NCBI GenBank assembly: GCA_031271805.1
Contig: JAISUX010000134.1
Location: 1 to 46,402 of the forward strand
Reading direction: 5' to 3'
DNA length: 46,402 nt
DNA from: Tannerella sp.
GTDB lineage: Bacteria; Bacteroidota; Bacteroidia; Bacteroidales; Tannerellaceae
Positions 17,872 to 26,239 of this stretch are shown piece by piece; the stretch's first letter is position 1, and each line of letters opens with the position of its first letter. The notes beneath the pieces were generated by a model. It saw nothing but the letters and a program-made list of their open reading frames with translations, ran no database searches and was not told where the DNA came from. The translations under genes were made by a program, and so were the position numbers.

Positions 17872-18123
17872 CGGGGACTCCCCCGCATCTTCCGGGGATT
17901 CCCCCGCGTTTTCCGGGGACTCCCCCGCGTCTTCCGGGGACTCCCCCGCGTTTTCCGGGGACTCCCCCGCGTCTTCCGGGGACTCCCCCGCGCTTTCCGG
18001 GGACTCCCCCGCGTCTTCCGGGGACTCCCCCGCGCTTTCCGGGGACTCCCCCGCGTCTTCCGGGGACTCCCCCGCGTCTTCCGGGGACTCCCCCGCGTTT
18101 TCCGGGGATTCCCCCGAATTTCC
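17872..18123 (+). repeat. 21-bp tandem hairpin array, family B (12 units)
   Basis: Twelve exact-length 21-bp units. Each has a 14-bp palindromic part, CGGGG-ACTC-CCCCG (ATTC in units 2 and 12), and a 7-bp spacer that varies between CGTCTTC, CGTTTTC and CGCTTTC; the last unit's spacer is degenerate. Variation is mainly C/T changes in the spacer, while the stem is kept in every unit. The array fills most of the 440-bp gap between the M16 peptidase stop and the lipoprotein ATG and ends 13 bp before the -33 element of the lipoprotein promoter. Because 21 is a multiple of 3 and there are no stops, several frames are open on both strands; these are judged artefacts. Confidence 0.9.
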
Positions 18124-18135
18124 CGTATAAAACCC

Positions 18136-18166
18136 TTTGAAATCCCAAAAAAACTCCCTACCTTTG
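18136..18166 (+). promoter_or_regulatory. Promoter of the lipoprotein gene (TTTG-N19-TACCTTTG)
   Basis: A full Bacteroidota promoter: TTTG at 18136-18139, 19-bp spacer, TACCTTTG at 18159-18166. The ATG is 22 bp after the -7 box, which decides the start at 18188 over an ATG at 18137 that would precede the -7 box. Confidence 0.75.
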
Positions 18167-18187
18167 CCGCAAAAAATTACAGGCAAC

Positions 18188-19102
18188 ATGAAACAAATCG
18201 TAATCCTCCTCGCCCTCACCCTCCTCGCCGGCTGCCAAACCAACCGCAAAGCCGCCGGCAACCCCGCCCCGCTCCATATCGCCATCTGCGGAGACGACAA
18301 AATCCAAATCCTCAACGCCGACGCCTCCACGGACGACCATCCCGCCGTCGCCTGGCAATGGCAAGCCACCACCGACGCCCCCGGCCTCCCCCCCGAGTTC
18401 ATCCCCCACCTGCAGTCCATCGACGACTGCAAGCCCGTCAACAACCACACCCAAATCCTCGCCACCTCCTCCTCAGGCTGCGTCCTCTTGATCGACATCT
18501 CCACCCGCCTCACCCTCTACGCCGCCCACGCCCCCAACGCCCATTCGGCCGACCTCCTCCCCCGCGGACGCATCGCCGTCGCCCTCTCGACCCACCCCCA
18601 AGGCAACCGCCTCGCCATCTACAGCCTCCACCAACCCGACACAATCCTCTACTCCGACACCCTCTACTCCGCCCACGGCGCCGTCTGGAACCCACAACTC
18701 CAACGCCTCTACGCCCTCGGGTACGACCAACTCCGCGAATACGCCCTCCAAGACTGGGACACCCCCCACCCATCCCTCCGACTCCTCCGCCGCTGGCCCC
18801 TGCCCCTCGAAAGCGGCCACGACCTCACCCCCATCACCGACCACACCCTCCTCATCACCGGCCACCAAGGCGCCGCCACCTTCCACATCCCCACCGCCGC
18901 CTTCCGCCCCTACCCCCCCCTCGCCTCCACCCCCGACGTCAAGTCCGCCAACCACCTCCCCGCCACAGGCCGCCTAATCTACACCGTAGCCGAAGAAAGC
19001 TGGTGGACCGACCACGTCTATCTCCACAACCCACCCCAACGCATCACCATCCCCAACCTCAAACTCTACAAAGCCCGGCCCATCAACTTCAATCACAACT
19101 AA
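18188..19102 (+). CDS. Lipoprotein of unknown function, probably beta-propeller-like
   Basis: 304 residues from the ATG placed by the promoter. The N-terminus MKQIVILLALTLLAGC is a textbook lipoprotein signal with the lipobox LAGC. The rest reads as successive short beta segments with repeats such as LHIAICGDDKIQILN, QILATSSSGCVLLIDI, RLYALGYDQLREYAL and HTLLITGHQGAATF, which suggests a small propeller similar to Bacteroidota lipoproteins of the DUF6528 type (from memory, low certainty). No catalytic motif is visible. Codons are extremely C-ending: 18721-18780 has 29 C and 10 G. It has its own promoter and is followed by a 162-bp gap. Confidence 0.7.
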   Translation: MKQIVILLALTLLAGCQTNRKAAGNPAPLHIAICGDDKIQILNADASTDDHPAVAWQWQATTDAPGLPPEFIPHLQSIDDCKPVNNHTQILATSSSGCVLLIDISTRLTLYAAHAPNAHSADLLPRGRIAVALSTHPQGNRLAIYSLHQPDTILYSDTLYSAHGAVWNPQLQRLYALGYDQLREYALQDWDTPHPSLRLLRRWPLPLESGHDLTPITDHTLLITGHQGAATFHIPTAAFRPYPPLASTPDVKSANHLPATGRLIYTVAEESWWTDHVYLHNPPQRITIPNLKLYKARPINFNHN

Positions 19103-19251
19103 CCCCACCCCAAAACCAACCCCACAATGCAGCCCCACGGCAGCCAAAACCACCCACTTACCAACCCCTTCTTAGGCGATTGGAAATTTAACAATTTAGC
19201 CCCCATTATATTAATTTTTCTTATTATAGCCTAATTTAGAGAAAATTCCAC

Positions 19252-19259
19252 TACTTTTG
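19252..19259 (+). promoter_or_regulatory. Promoter -7 box very close to the Omp85-type gene start
   Basis: TACTTTTG matches TAnnTTTG and ends 5 bp before the ATG at 19265. Transcription would begin at or almost at that ATG, so the mRNA is leaderless, or translation starts at the in-frame ATG at 19283. Confidence 0.5.
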
Positions 19260-19264
19260 GGGCG

Positions 19265-20674
19265 ATGAAACGAACGAAAAAAATGATTTTATTACTCATC
19301 GTACCGATATTGCTGACGTGCGAAACTGTCACCGCGTCCGATATATGCATATCGAGTATCCGTATTTCCGGCAACAGAAAGACGAAGGACTATACTATCC
19401 TGCGCGAACTCCCCTTCCGCGTCGGCGACGTCATGGCCGAAGACCGCCTGATAAACCAACTCGACGTCGCAACCAACCACCTCACCAACACCTCTCTCTT
19501 CAATTTCGTCGATATCGACTACATCCCCGACAGCGTTGACGCCCCCGGCTGCGAATCCTGCACCGTCACCATCCGCGTCGAAGAAAGATGGTACTACTGG
19601 CCCCAAGTAAGCATCAAATTAGAAGACCGCAACCTCAGCAACTGGCTCCACGAAAAAGACTTCAAACGCACAACCATCGGCTGGGGCATGCGCGTCTATA
19701 ACGTCCTCGGACTGCGGCACAAAGTGACCTTCAGCGACTACTTCGGCTACGAAAAAGGCCTCCGCCTCGGCTATGCCAACATCGCATTAGACCATAAACG
19801 CACCCAAATGCTCGGCTTCAGCCTCTCGGCGCTATTCAACCGCACCATCAACATCGCCTCCGAAAACGACAAAGTGATATACTACAAAGACCCCAACCGC
19901 TTTATCGACAAAACCGTCCAAGGCTCCGTCAGCTACACCTACCGCCCCATGATACGCACCACCCATTCCTTCGGCATCGGCTACCAAAGGCAATACCTCG
20001 GCGATTCGGTTTTGAAAATCAACAAAGATTATTGGGGCGCCGACGACCCGGTAAACAGCACCCTGAACTTCAATTACAACTTCGACTACGAGCATCGCGA
20101 CTACATAGTCTATCCCACAAAAGGTTACTTCGTCGGGGCGGAATTAGTGGGCGCAACAGCCGACGAGCTATGCTTCTTCTACGGCGAACTGAACCTCAAA
20201 CTGCAATATTTCGAAGAATTTGCCCCGCGATGGTTCTGGAGTTCGAGGCTCAACACCGGCCTTAGCTTCAAAAACAAACGCGCCTACATCTACGACCGGC
20301 ACGTAGGCTATGAAGACAAAAACATCACCGGATACGACTACTACGTCGTTGACGGACAGCATCATGTCATCATGAACAACGATATCCGCTTCTTGGTGAT
20401 GCCCAAGAAAATCCTCGTATTCGGTTCGTCCAAAAATCCTTCAAAATTCAAGAAAATACATTTCACCCTCTATGCGAAACTGACGGGCGACTTGGGCTAC
20501 GTCCACAACTCTTACCCCAACCCGGCCAACACGCTCGCCAACACTTTGCTCTACGGAAGCGGCCTCGGCCTCGACCTCGTCTCATACTACGACATAGTAA
20601 TCAACTGCAGTTACGCAATTAATAAGATGGGCAAGGGCGGCTTCTATTTCGGCATCAAAGCGCCGATATTTTGA
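19265..20674 (+). CDS. Outer-membrane Omp85-superfamily protein with one POTRA-like domain
   Basis: 469 residues. Signal peptide to about residue 24, one POTRA-like domain (about 26-110; ISSIRISGNRKTKDYTILRELPF is the typical strand-helix start), then about 350 residues of alternating aromatic beta strands ending in FYFGIKAPIF, with a terminal Phe as in outer-membrane barrels. It resembles small BamA/TamA-like surface-antigen proteins of Bacteroidota with a single POTRA; BamA itself has five. Role in membrane protein or lipid insertion is inferred. If translation starts at the second in-frame ATG (19283), the first six residues are lost and the signal stays intact. Confidence 0.85.
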   Translation: MKRTKKMILLLIVPILLTCETVTASDICISSIRISGNRKTKDYTILRELPFRVGDVMAEDRLINQLDVATNHLTNTSLFNFVDIDYIPDSVDAPGCESCTVTIRVEERWYYWPQVSIKLEDRNLSNWLHEKDFKRTTIGWGMRVYNVLGLRHKVTFSDYFGYEKGLRLGYANIALDHKRTQMLGFSLSALFNRTINIASENDKVIYYKDPNRFIDKTVQGSVSYTYRPMIRTTHSFGIGYQRQYLGDSVLKINKDYWGADDPVNSTLNFNYNFDYEHRDYIVYPTKGYFVGAELVGATADELCFFYGELNLKLQYFEEFAPRWFWSSRLNTGLSFKNKRAYIYDRHVGYEDKNITGYDYYVVDGQHHVIMNNDIRFLVMPKKILVFGSSKNPSKFKKIHFTLYAKLTGDLGYVHNSYPNPANTLANTLLYGSGLGLDLVSYYDIVINCSYAINKMGKGGFYFGIKAPIF

Positions 20675-20704
20675 GCGCGCCCATGCCTCTTTTAGCGTCC
20701 CGGC

Positions 20705-20866
20705 TCAATCAACCGCTTCAAACTGGTCTTTGCCTACTCCGCAAAGCGGGCAAACCCAATCTTCGGGGATGTCCTCAAAGGCCGTTCCGGGCGCTATACC
20801 GCCTTCGGGATCGCCCTCGGCGGGGTCATAAACGTAGCCACAGGCTATGCACTCATACTTTTTCAT
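20705..20866 (-). CDS. Rubredoxin
   Basis: 53 residues, the normal size. Two CxxCG knuckles, Cys6/Cys9 and Cys39/Cys42, bind one iron, and the EDWVCPLCG and [12 protein letters not shown] segments are diagnostic. It carries single electrons in the cytoplasm, commonly for peroxide or superoxide reduction in anaerobes. It is monocistronic, convergent with the Omp85-type gene 30 bp away, with a full promoter 28 bp upstream. Confidence 0.96.
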   Translation of the reverse strand: MKKYECIACGYVYDPAEGDPEGGIAPGTAFEDIPEDWVCPLCGVGKDQFEAVD

Positions 20867-20893
20867 AACTTATACAATTAATTGTTTACGTTG

Positions 20894-20924
20894 CAAATTT
20901 ATACAAAGTCAGCTGAGCTGCAAA
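20894..20924 (-). promoter_or_regulatory. Rubredoxin promoter (TTTG-N19-TAAATTTG)
   Basis: On the minus strand TTTG (20921-20924) is followed after 19 bp by TAAATTTG (20894-20901), a full match to the Bacteroidota pattern. It lies 28 bp upstream of the rubredoxin ATG. Confidence 0.75.
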
Positions 20925-20976
20925 ATATTTTATGTTAATAAAGATTATTTTACCCGTTCTTGACAGTCAACGCGGA

Positions 20977-22254
20977 TCAGTTCAGCCAGGTATTGATTTG
21001 GGAGGTGATTTTCTTTTGCATACGCTTGGACATCGTGCCAATCCGCGTCCGGTGACTGCCGCGCCGCTGAAAATACAGCTTCTCGTTGACTTTCTTTTTG
21101 AATTTCGGCGCATGGACGGCCGACCAGGGGTCAACTCCTCCATAGATGAAAATCATCTTGGGATCGCTGTCCTTTAAAAAATTGTAGATCCGGTGATACA
21201 AAGTCGCGTCGAACTCAACCGGCAGGGCTGACTGCGGAACCATAATCTTCTGCAGATAACCCTTGGACGAATCTATTGTCAGATATTTACGGAACAGCTC
21301 CGTATCATATCCGTAATAACCCAATTCCTTAGCCGCCTGCACGAAAAACGAAGCGTTAGGCGTACCTTCGGAAAAATAATCTATGCCGGATATTCGCATC
21401 AGATGGTCGAAAACCTCCTTGTCGTCGGCATCTTCAGCAGGAATCTTATCGACCGAAGTCCCCCACTGCCAGAACGCAAAAGAATATTCAAGGACACAAA
21501 AATCGAAGACCTCGGCAAGGGGAATCCGGAAGGTATGGTTTTTCGCCTTGGCCAAGGAATCAACTAAGGGCAACAATGCGTCTTTACGCTTCAATGCTTC
21601 TATCTGGAAATTTTTAATCGCACTGCGTTCGGATCGCGTGCCGACTTTGCGCAGGAACACCTCATGCCGCCCGTCTTCCTGCCCGCGGCACAGGGGCGCA
21701 ACGTAAGGCACCGAAATATCAACGTCGTCGGGAAAGAAAGCGCGGTAAATCATCGTCGTCTGCCCGCCTTTGCTGATGCCTGTGCTTATCCATTTTCCGG
21801 GATAGACGTCCTTGAACAACTGCCTGACGTGATGCAAATCGCATGCCGAATTTTCGGCCGTCAGATATGTCCAATCTATCGGTTGAGGCGTCGATTCGAG
21901 GAAATAACGATGCTCAACAACGATGATGTTGGTGTCGAACAGCCCCGACAATTCGTCGCGATAACCCTCTCGAAGCGCATAAGCGGCGCCGTAGCCCTCG
22001 GTAACGATTACCGTAGGGCGGTCGAACCCGGCATGGCAAACAACGACCCTCTGGCGGAAACTCCCTTTATCGGGTTGGCTATGGTCTATCGGCTGCGTGA
22101 CGAAGAAAACATATTTCTCGGCAAAAGACGATCCGAGACTATCGACACCGCCAACATCGGGCATCGTGTCCAACCGGTCTCTCAACTCCGTAGCTGCAAA
22201 ACTGTGTATTACCAACAATACGGCAGCAAGCAGCATGAAAAATTTACGTATCAT
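20977..22254 (-). CDS. Secreted serine peptidase, S37/PS-10-like (prolyl tripeptidyl type)
   Basis: 425 residues from the ATG at 22254 (the longer frame would need a TTG at 22263). A signal peptide ends near SFAAT (about 20). An alpha/beta-hydrolase core carries the nucleophile in GISKGGQT with Ser161, an acid in YGGVDPWSA and a His in RRGSHRTRIG near the C-terminus. The VVEHRYF segment before the nucleophile is typical of the S28/S37 exopeptidases that remove short peptides from N-termini. It has its own promoter and probably acts in the periplasm or outside the cell. Confidence 0.8.
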   Translation of the reverse strand: MIRKFFMLLAAVLLVIHSFAATELRDRLDTMPDVGGVDSLGSSFAEKYVFFVTQPIDHSQPDKGSFRQRVVVCHAGFDRPTVIVTEGYGAAYALREGYRDELSGLFDTNIIVVEHRYFLESTPQPIDWTYLTAENSACDLHHVRQLFKDVYPGKWISTGISKGGQTTMIYRAFFPDDVDISVPYVAPLCRGQEDGRHEVFLRKVGTRSERSAIKNFQIEALKRKDALLPLVDSLAKAKNHTFRIPLAEVFDFCVLEYSFAFWQWGTSVDKIPAEDADDKEVFDHLMRISGIDYFSEGTPNASFFVQAAKELGYYGYDTELFRKYLTIDSSKGYLQKIMVPQSALPVEFDATLYHRIYNFLKDSDPKMIFIYGGVDPWSAVHAPKFKKKVNEKLYFQRRGSHRTRIGTMSKRMQKKITSQINTWLN

Positions 22255-22282
22255 ACCTATCAATTTTTACTTTTATCAGGTG

Positions 22283-22313
22283 CAAAGATAATCAAACAGT
22301 CCGTAAAAGCAAA
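22283..22313 (-). promoter_or_regulatory. Promoter of the S37-like peptidase (TTTG-N19-TATCTTTG)
   Basis: On the minus strand TTTG (22310-22313) and TATCTTTG (22283-22290) are separated by 19 bp. The start ATG at 22254 is 28 bp after the -7 box. It shows the peptidase is a separate unit from the uptake operon upstream. Confidence 0.7.
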
Positions 22314-22324
22314 AAATCCGGTTT

Positions 22325-23386
22325 TTATTGCAAAAAAGATAGCGGCGGATGGGGGTTAATAAGTTCGGCCGCTTCTTCATCGCTCATTTCATAATGATAG
22401 AACTTGAGGAAAAACTCTTGAACTATCGGCTTCAAATCGCCTATTTGATAGACTTCGGGATACAAAATATATGATAACCATATAATTCCTATAAGGCGAT
22501 TCAGACCCGGCGGGCGGTCTATCCAACCGAACGGGCGCCATGGAACTTGATAGACCTTCCCCGACTTGACCGCTTCGAGGTTGCCCCAGACAGGCGAACT
22601 GTGTATTTCGCGATACGAATCCATGCCGTCGAAATTGCCCGACCAAACAAGGATTATCTCCGGCTGCCATGTGTAGATTTGCTCGGCAGACACATTTGTC
22701 ATACCCTTGCCCGGCAGAACTTCGGTTTTAGCGACATTACAGCCTCCGACCACATCTATCAGAAGGCTGTGCAGAGAGCCGCTCGGGTCGGTCTTCAAGC
22801 CGTTCATGCCCTCGGCATAGTAAATCCGCTTCTTCGCTTCTTCGGGAATTGTCTTCGACTTCTCCAAAATAGGATCAACATACCGCTCGACAAAATCAAC
22901 CAATTCGGCGGCCTTTTCAGGCTTCCCCAAGAGGTCGCCGAGGCAGGTAAGCGTCGATTTGTAATTCAGGAAATTATTGTCCAACAGCACAACAGGCACT
23001 TGCAGCCTTTCCTGCAAGGCGTTCATTTCCTCTACGACAGAAGGCGTGATAGTCTCGGCGTAGAGCACGATATCGGGTTTGAGGTGCATGATTTCTTCGT
23101 CGGCATTTTCAAGAGCATAAGGCTTGCCTTCGTAGAAAGACTTCTTGAGATAGCGTTTCTCGGTCTCCGTATAGTTGAAAACGCGGTTGACCACATTAGC
23201 CGTGTCAAAAGCATAAAGCGCGTGGATAGGATGCCGCCCGGCAAAAACAGACTTCACCTGCGCAGGAATCTCGATCCGCCGCCCCGCCATGTCCGTAAAA
23301 ATACGTGTCGCCCCGGTGTTTTGCTTCTGTCCGACATTGCACGCCAACGGCAATGCTATAATCAATAATAAAAATAACTTCTTCAT
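22325..23386 (-). CDS. ABC transporter periplasmic-binding lipoprotein (iron-chelate/cobalamin type)
   Basis: 353 residues from the ATG at 23386 (MKKLFLLL...); a start at 23404 would overlap the TonB receptor. Lipobox ALPLAC near residue 16. The domain pattern is that of class III (BtuF/FhuD/HmuT-like) binding proteins: FTDMAGRRIEIPAQVKSV start, MHLKPDIVLY and WQPEIILVW core strands with a long connecting helix. Ligand is probably a corrinoid, haem or ferric siderophore. It is 7 bp after the TonB receptor and is the last gene of the uptake operon. Confidence 0.88.
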   Translation of the reverse strand: MKKLFLLLIIALPLACNVGQKQNTGATRIFTDMAGRRIEIPAQVKSVFAGRHPIHALYAFDTANVVNRVFNYTETEKRYLKKSFYEGKPYALENADEEIMHLKPDIVLYAETITPSVVEEMNALQERLQVPVVLLDNNFLNYKSTLTCLGDLLGKPEKAAELVDFVERYVDPILEKSKTIPEEAKKRIYYAEGMNGLKTDPSGSLHSLLIDVVGGCNVAKTEVLPGKGMTNVSAEQIYTWQPEIILVWSGNFDGMDSYREIHSSPVWGNLEAVKSGKVYQVPWRPFGWIDRPPGLNRLIGIIWLSYILYPEVYQIGDLKPIVQEFFLKFYHYEMSDEEAAELINPHPPLSFLQ

Positions 23387-23393
23387 AATACTA

Positions 23394-25465
23394 TTAAAAA
23401 TCATAGACTACCGTCGCTAAAAACGTCCTTCCTTCGCGCGGGTAATTGTAAGTCAGGAAATAATTCTTGTCGAACAGGTTCTTTATCCCAGCCTCGACGC
23501 TAAATCCCTTCCATACCTTGCTGAATAGCTTGACATTCAACAGGGTATATCCCGGAAGAGTTTCTCCGTCGCTCGTGTAATAGCGTTTGCTGTTCGTTTC
23601 TAAGTCGATATGCAAATAAGTATCGAGGCGATTCGGCAGGGCTAACTTTCCATATACGACGCCCTTATGAGCCGGCACATCGACGAACCTGAGCGCTCGA
23701 TCTTCCGTATTCTCGCGGTAGATATAGCTGTAACTGCCGCCGAAAGTGAGCCATGCGGCAGGCTTCACGCCGAGCGAAACCTCATAGCCTTCGGCAAACG
23801 ACTTCCCAACGTTACGGTTCTGGTAAAGCGGCGTCACGCCATCCGACTGAAACTCGCCGGGTATATTGACCTGATAGATAGCATCGTCGATATTATTGCG
23901 GAAAAGCGAGATTTCGTATTGGAAAACCGATTTTATTTCACCCCTGTAAGTGAGGTCGAAAATCCAACTGAACTCCGATTTCAGGTCGGGATTTGGGCGG
24001 ACGGAGCCGAAACGGCTTGAATAGCGGTCTTTCTGCGATGCAAAGCGGGATTTGCGTGATGCAGAGAGGCTGATTTCATGCTTCGGAGAGGGCTTGGCAA
24101 CCATGGCTAACTGATAATTGAAAGCCTTGTCCGAGCCTTTCGGGAAGTCATACAGCACATTCTTGTCGCCCGTCAGATAATGCGTCCCATACTCCTGCGC
24201 GAGGATGTTCTTGCGATAGGAATAGTTCAAACCGGCCACTACATCAATATATTCGCTGATGGTATAAACATCCTCTATGCCGGCCGAAAGGGTGTTGTCG
24301 AGGTATTTCTGCACCGGCTCTCCCTCCTTCTCGTTTTGCCCCGTAGCGGCATCGGCAGGAATCGTGGCATTATGTTCGCGGTGCGAGTCATACTTCTCGT
24401 AAAGGGCAAGTTTCAGGACATTGCCGTCGAATGAATTATTGATAAAATTGACCGAGCCACCCGTTCCATAGTCATCGTAAATGCTATTGAAAGCGTTGTT
24501 ACGGTTTTGCAGCGTATAGGTTGCGTCGTCGAACTGGCTCATTATGTTGTAATAACTGTCGTAGAAAGCCGTCACATCCATTGTCGTCTCGAATCCGAGC
24601 ATAGTCTTCGACTTGAAATAGACACTCGTCTTATTGTAGTCGGGGTAAGAGCGGAACTGGCTGCCCTCGACGCCCGGTGGTATGTCTTTTTCGGCCTTTT
24701 GAACAACGAAATTGAGTGAATACTCGTCTGTTGCGTTTGGGGTAAAACCCGCTTTAGCGCTGAATTTGAAGTCCTGAGTCGCCGAGTGTTCGCGGCGTCC
24801 GCCGTCTTCGTTCGTTCCGGGCGTAAATTTCTTCGAGAGCGATGCAAATTTGTTTTTCAAGAACGACGCACTGCCGAGAAGATAGAACTTTCCATCTTCG
24901 AACCGACGCTCAACGAAGTGTTGTAGCCGTTCAGTCCGTCTCCGCTCGCCTTCAAACCCGACATTCCCCAAGCCTCGAAAGTCTTCACGGGCTTGCGAGA
25001 AATGATGTTAATGGCGCCGCCCATAGTGTTAGGGCCATACAAAACCGATGTTAACGCCTTAGAAACAGACACTTGCGAAAGGTCGTAGGTCGTGAAACGG
25101 TTGATGTCCACATTGCCGTCGTATGGCACATATATCGGTATGCCGTCATAAAAAATCGGCGTTTGCAACAGATTGAACCCCCGCATATAGATTTGTCCCT
25201 CGTTACGCGCGCCGGCCTCCGTAATGCTCAAACCGGGCAGTAAGTTCAATGCCTCCGTAACATTAGTTCGGTTAAACTCAAGCAATTGCGCCGAAGTAAC
25301 CTTAGCCGAGACTAATTTCCCAGGCCTGTTTCCCATAACCTCAACTTCGCCCAAAGAATATATTTTCAGAGAATCATCCGTCACTTCTTCCGACAACGAA
25401 CTCTCCTGCGCCCATGCTCCAAAACTTAAAAATAATAACCCTAAAAACAATACAATCTTTTTCAT
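23394..25465 (-). pseudogene. TonB-dependent outer-membrane receptor, interrupted by a one-base frameshift
   Basis: Two overlapping frames together make one receptor of about 690 residues. The upstream frame (25465 to about 24890) has a signal peptide, a SLGEVEVMGNRPG TonB-box-like start and a complete plug (LNLLPGLSITEAG, GPNTMGGAINIIS). The downstream frame continues with barrel strands and ends NYPREGRTFLATVVYDF, the terminal-Phe barrel end. The switch falls at GGAAAG (24889-24891 on the plus strand as ttt): one extra A would give SKMEKFYLLGSASF and join the frames. Loss of one base in a short A run is the simplest explanation, either real or a sequencing error. Position in the operon implies corrinoid, haem or siderophore import. 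Confidence 0.85.
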
Positions 25466-25487
25466 ATTAATCTATTTAAAAATTACA

Positions 25488-26219
25488 TTAACCGTAAATC
25501 TCCAAAGTCTTCCCGATAAAGAAAACAAACGGGGACAGCATTTCACGCTTCTCTATAGTCGAAATCGCCGTATCCATCGTAGCAAGCGCACATGCCTCGT
25601 TCTTAAGCGAAACCATTGAAGCGATGACCACGGGAATATCTTCCTCTACGCCTTCCTCTTTGAATGCCTTGAAAATCGCCTCCAAATTGTCATAAGCCAT
25701 GTAGAGCGCCACCGTGACGCCATGTTTGAACAGCTTGGCAATGTCGCGAAGCATCGCAAAATCGTCATAGATATCGAAAGCGATGACGTTAACGAGCGCA
25801 TTGCTCTTATAAATCTCGGTCGTTGACAGTGCGAAAATGCTGTTTGCCGCGCACGAAGCCGTGATACCCGGCACAATCTCAAAGGGTATGCCCCACTCTT
25901 TTAGGCGTCGCGCCTCGACCTCACCGCCGTTAAACATCATCGCGTCGCCGGCCTTGAAACGCACAACTTTCTTGCCCGCCTCGTAATATTCACGCACCTT
26001 CAAGAGGATATCCTCCTTCTTCTCGCCATCTTCGGGATGCTTATTGACGAAAATAGTCTCTGTTCCGGGCGCCACGCTAAGAACGTGCACCGCCGGCAGA
26101 CAGTCGTAAAACAGCACATCCGCCTCCTCAATCAGCCTCTTGGCCTTGACCGTCAAAAGCTCCGGGTCGCCAGGCCCCGCCCCTACTATTCTCACCGGAA
26201 ATTTATGTATATCACTCAT
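25488..26219 (-). CDS. Tetrapyrrole (precorrin/uroporphyrin) methylase family protein, divergent
   Basis: 243 residues from the ATG at 26219 (MSDIHK...). The N-terminus has the SAM-binding signature VRIVGAGPGDPELLTVKAKRLIEEADVLFYD and later VPGITAS, as in uroporphyrinogen-III methyltransferases. The usual GGDP of that enzyme is AGDA here (KAGDAMMFNGGEVE), and the LTHRDYA segment is replaced by LSTTEIYKSNA. So the fold is clear but activity as a true SUMT is doubtful. It lies in the uptake operon, 22 bp before the TonB receptor and 20 bp after the ATPase, which suggests it acts on, or senses, an imported tetrapyrrole. Confidence 0.8.
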   Translation of the reverse strand: MSDIHKFPVRIVGAGPGDPELLTVKAKRLIEEADVLFYDCLPAVHVLSVAPGTETIFVNKHPEDGEKKEDILLKVREYYEAGKKVVRFKAGDAMMFNGGEVEARRLKEWGIPFEIVPGITASCAANSIFALSTTEIYKSNALVNVIAFDIYDDFAMLRDIAKLFKHGVTVALYMAYDNLEAIFKAFKEEGVEEDIPVVIASMVSLKNEACALATMDTAISTIEKREMLSPFVFFIGKTLEIYG

Positions 26220-26239
26220 AATAAATATGTTATATAAAT

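Noticed and set aside
17872..18123. CRISPR array
   Set aside because: Units are directly adjacent 21-mers with no unique spacers, and no cas genes are in the window.
17744..18148. Open frames across the 21-bp arrays that would encode GDSP/GESP/RVFRGLP-type repeats
   Set aside because: The unit is a multiple of 3 without stops, so several frames on both strands stay open. Starts are poor (TTG at 17744) and no binding site or promoter fits. Treated as repeat DNA, not genes.
13258..18955. Long antisense open frames (13258-14328, 14877-16280, 16836-17744, 18473-18955)
   Set aside because: They are mirror images of well-supported plus-strand genes in GC-rich DNA with few stops; their translations are low-complexity (His/Arg/Gly/Val-rich) with no recognisable domain.
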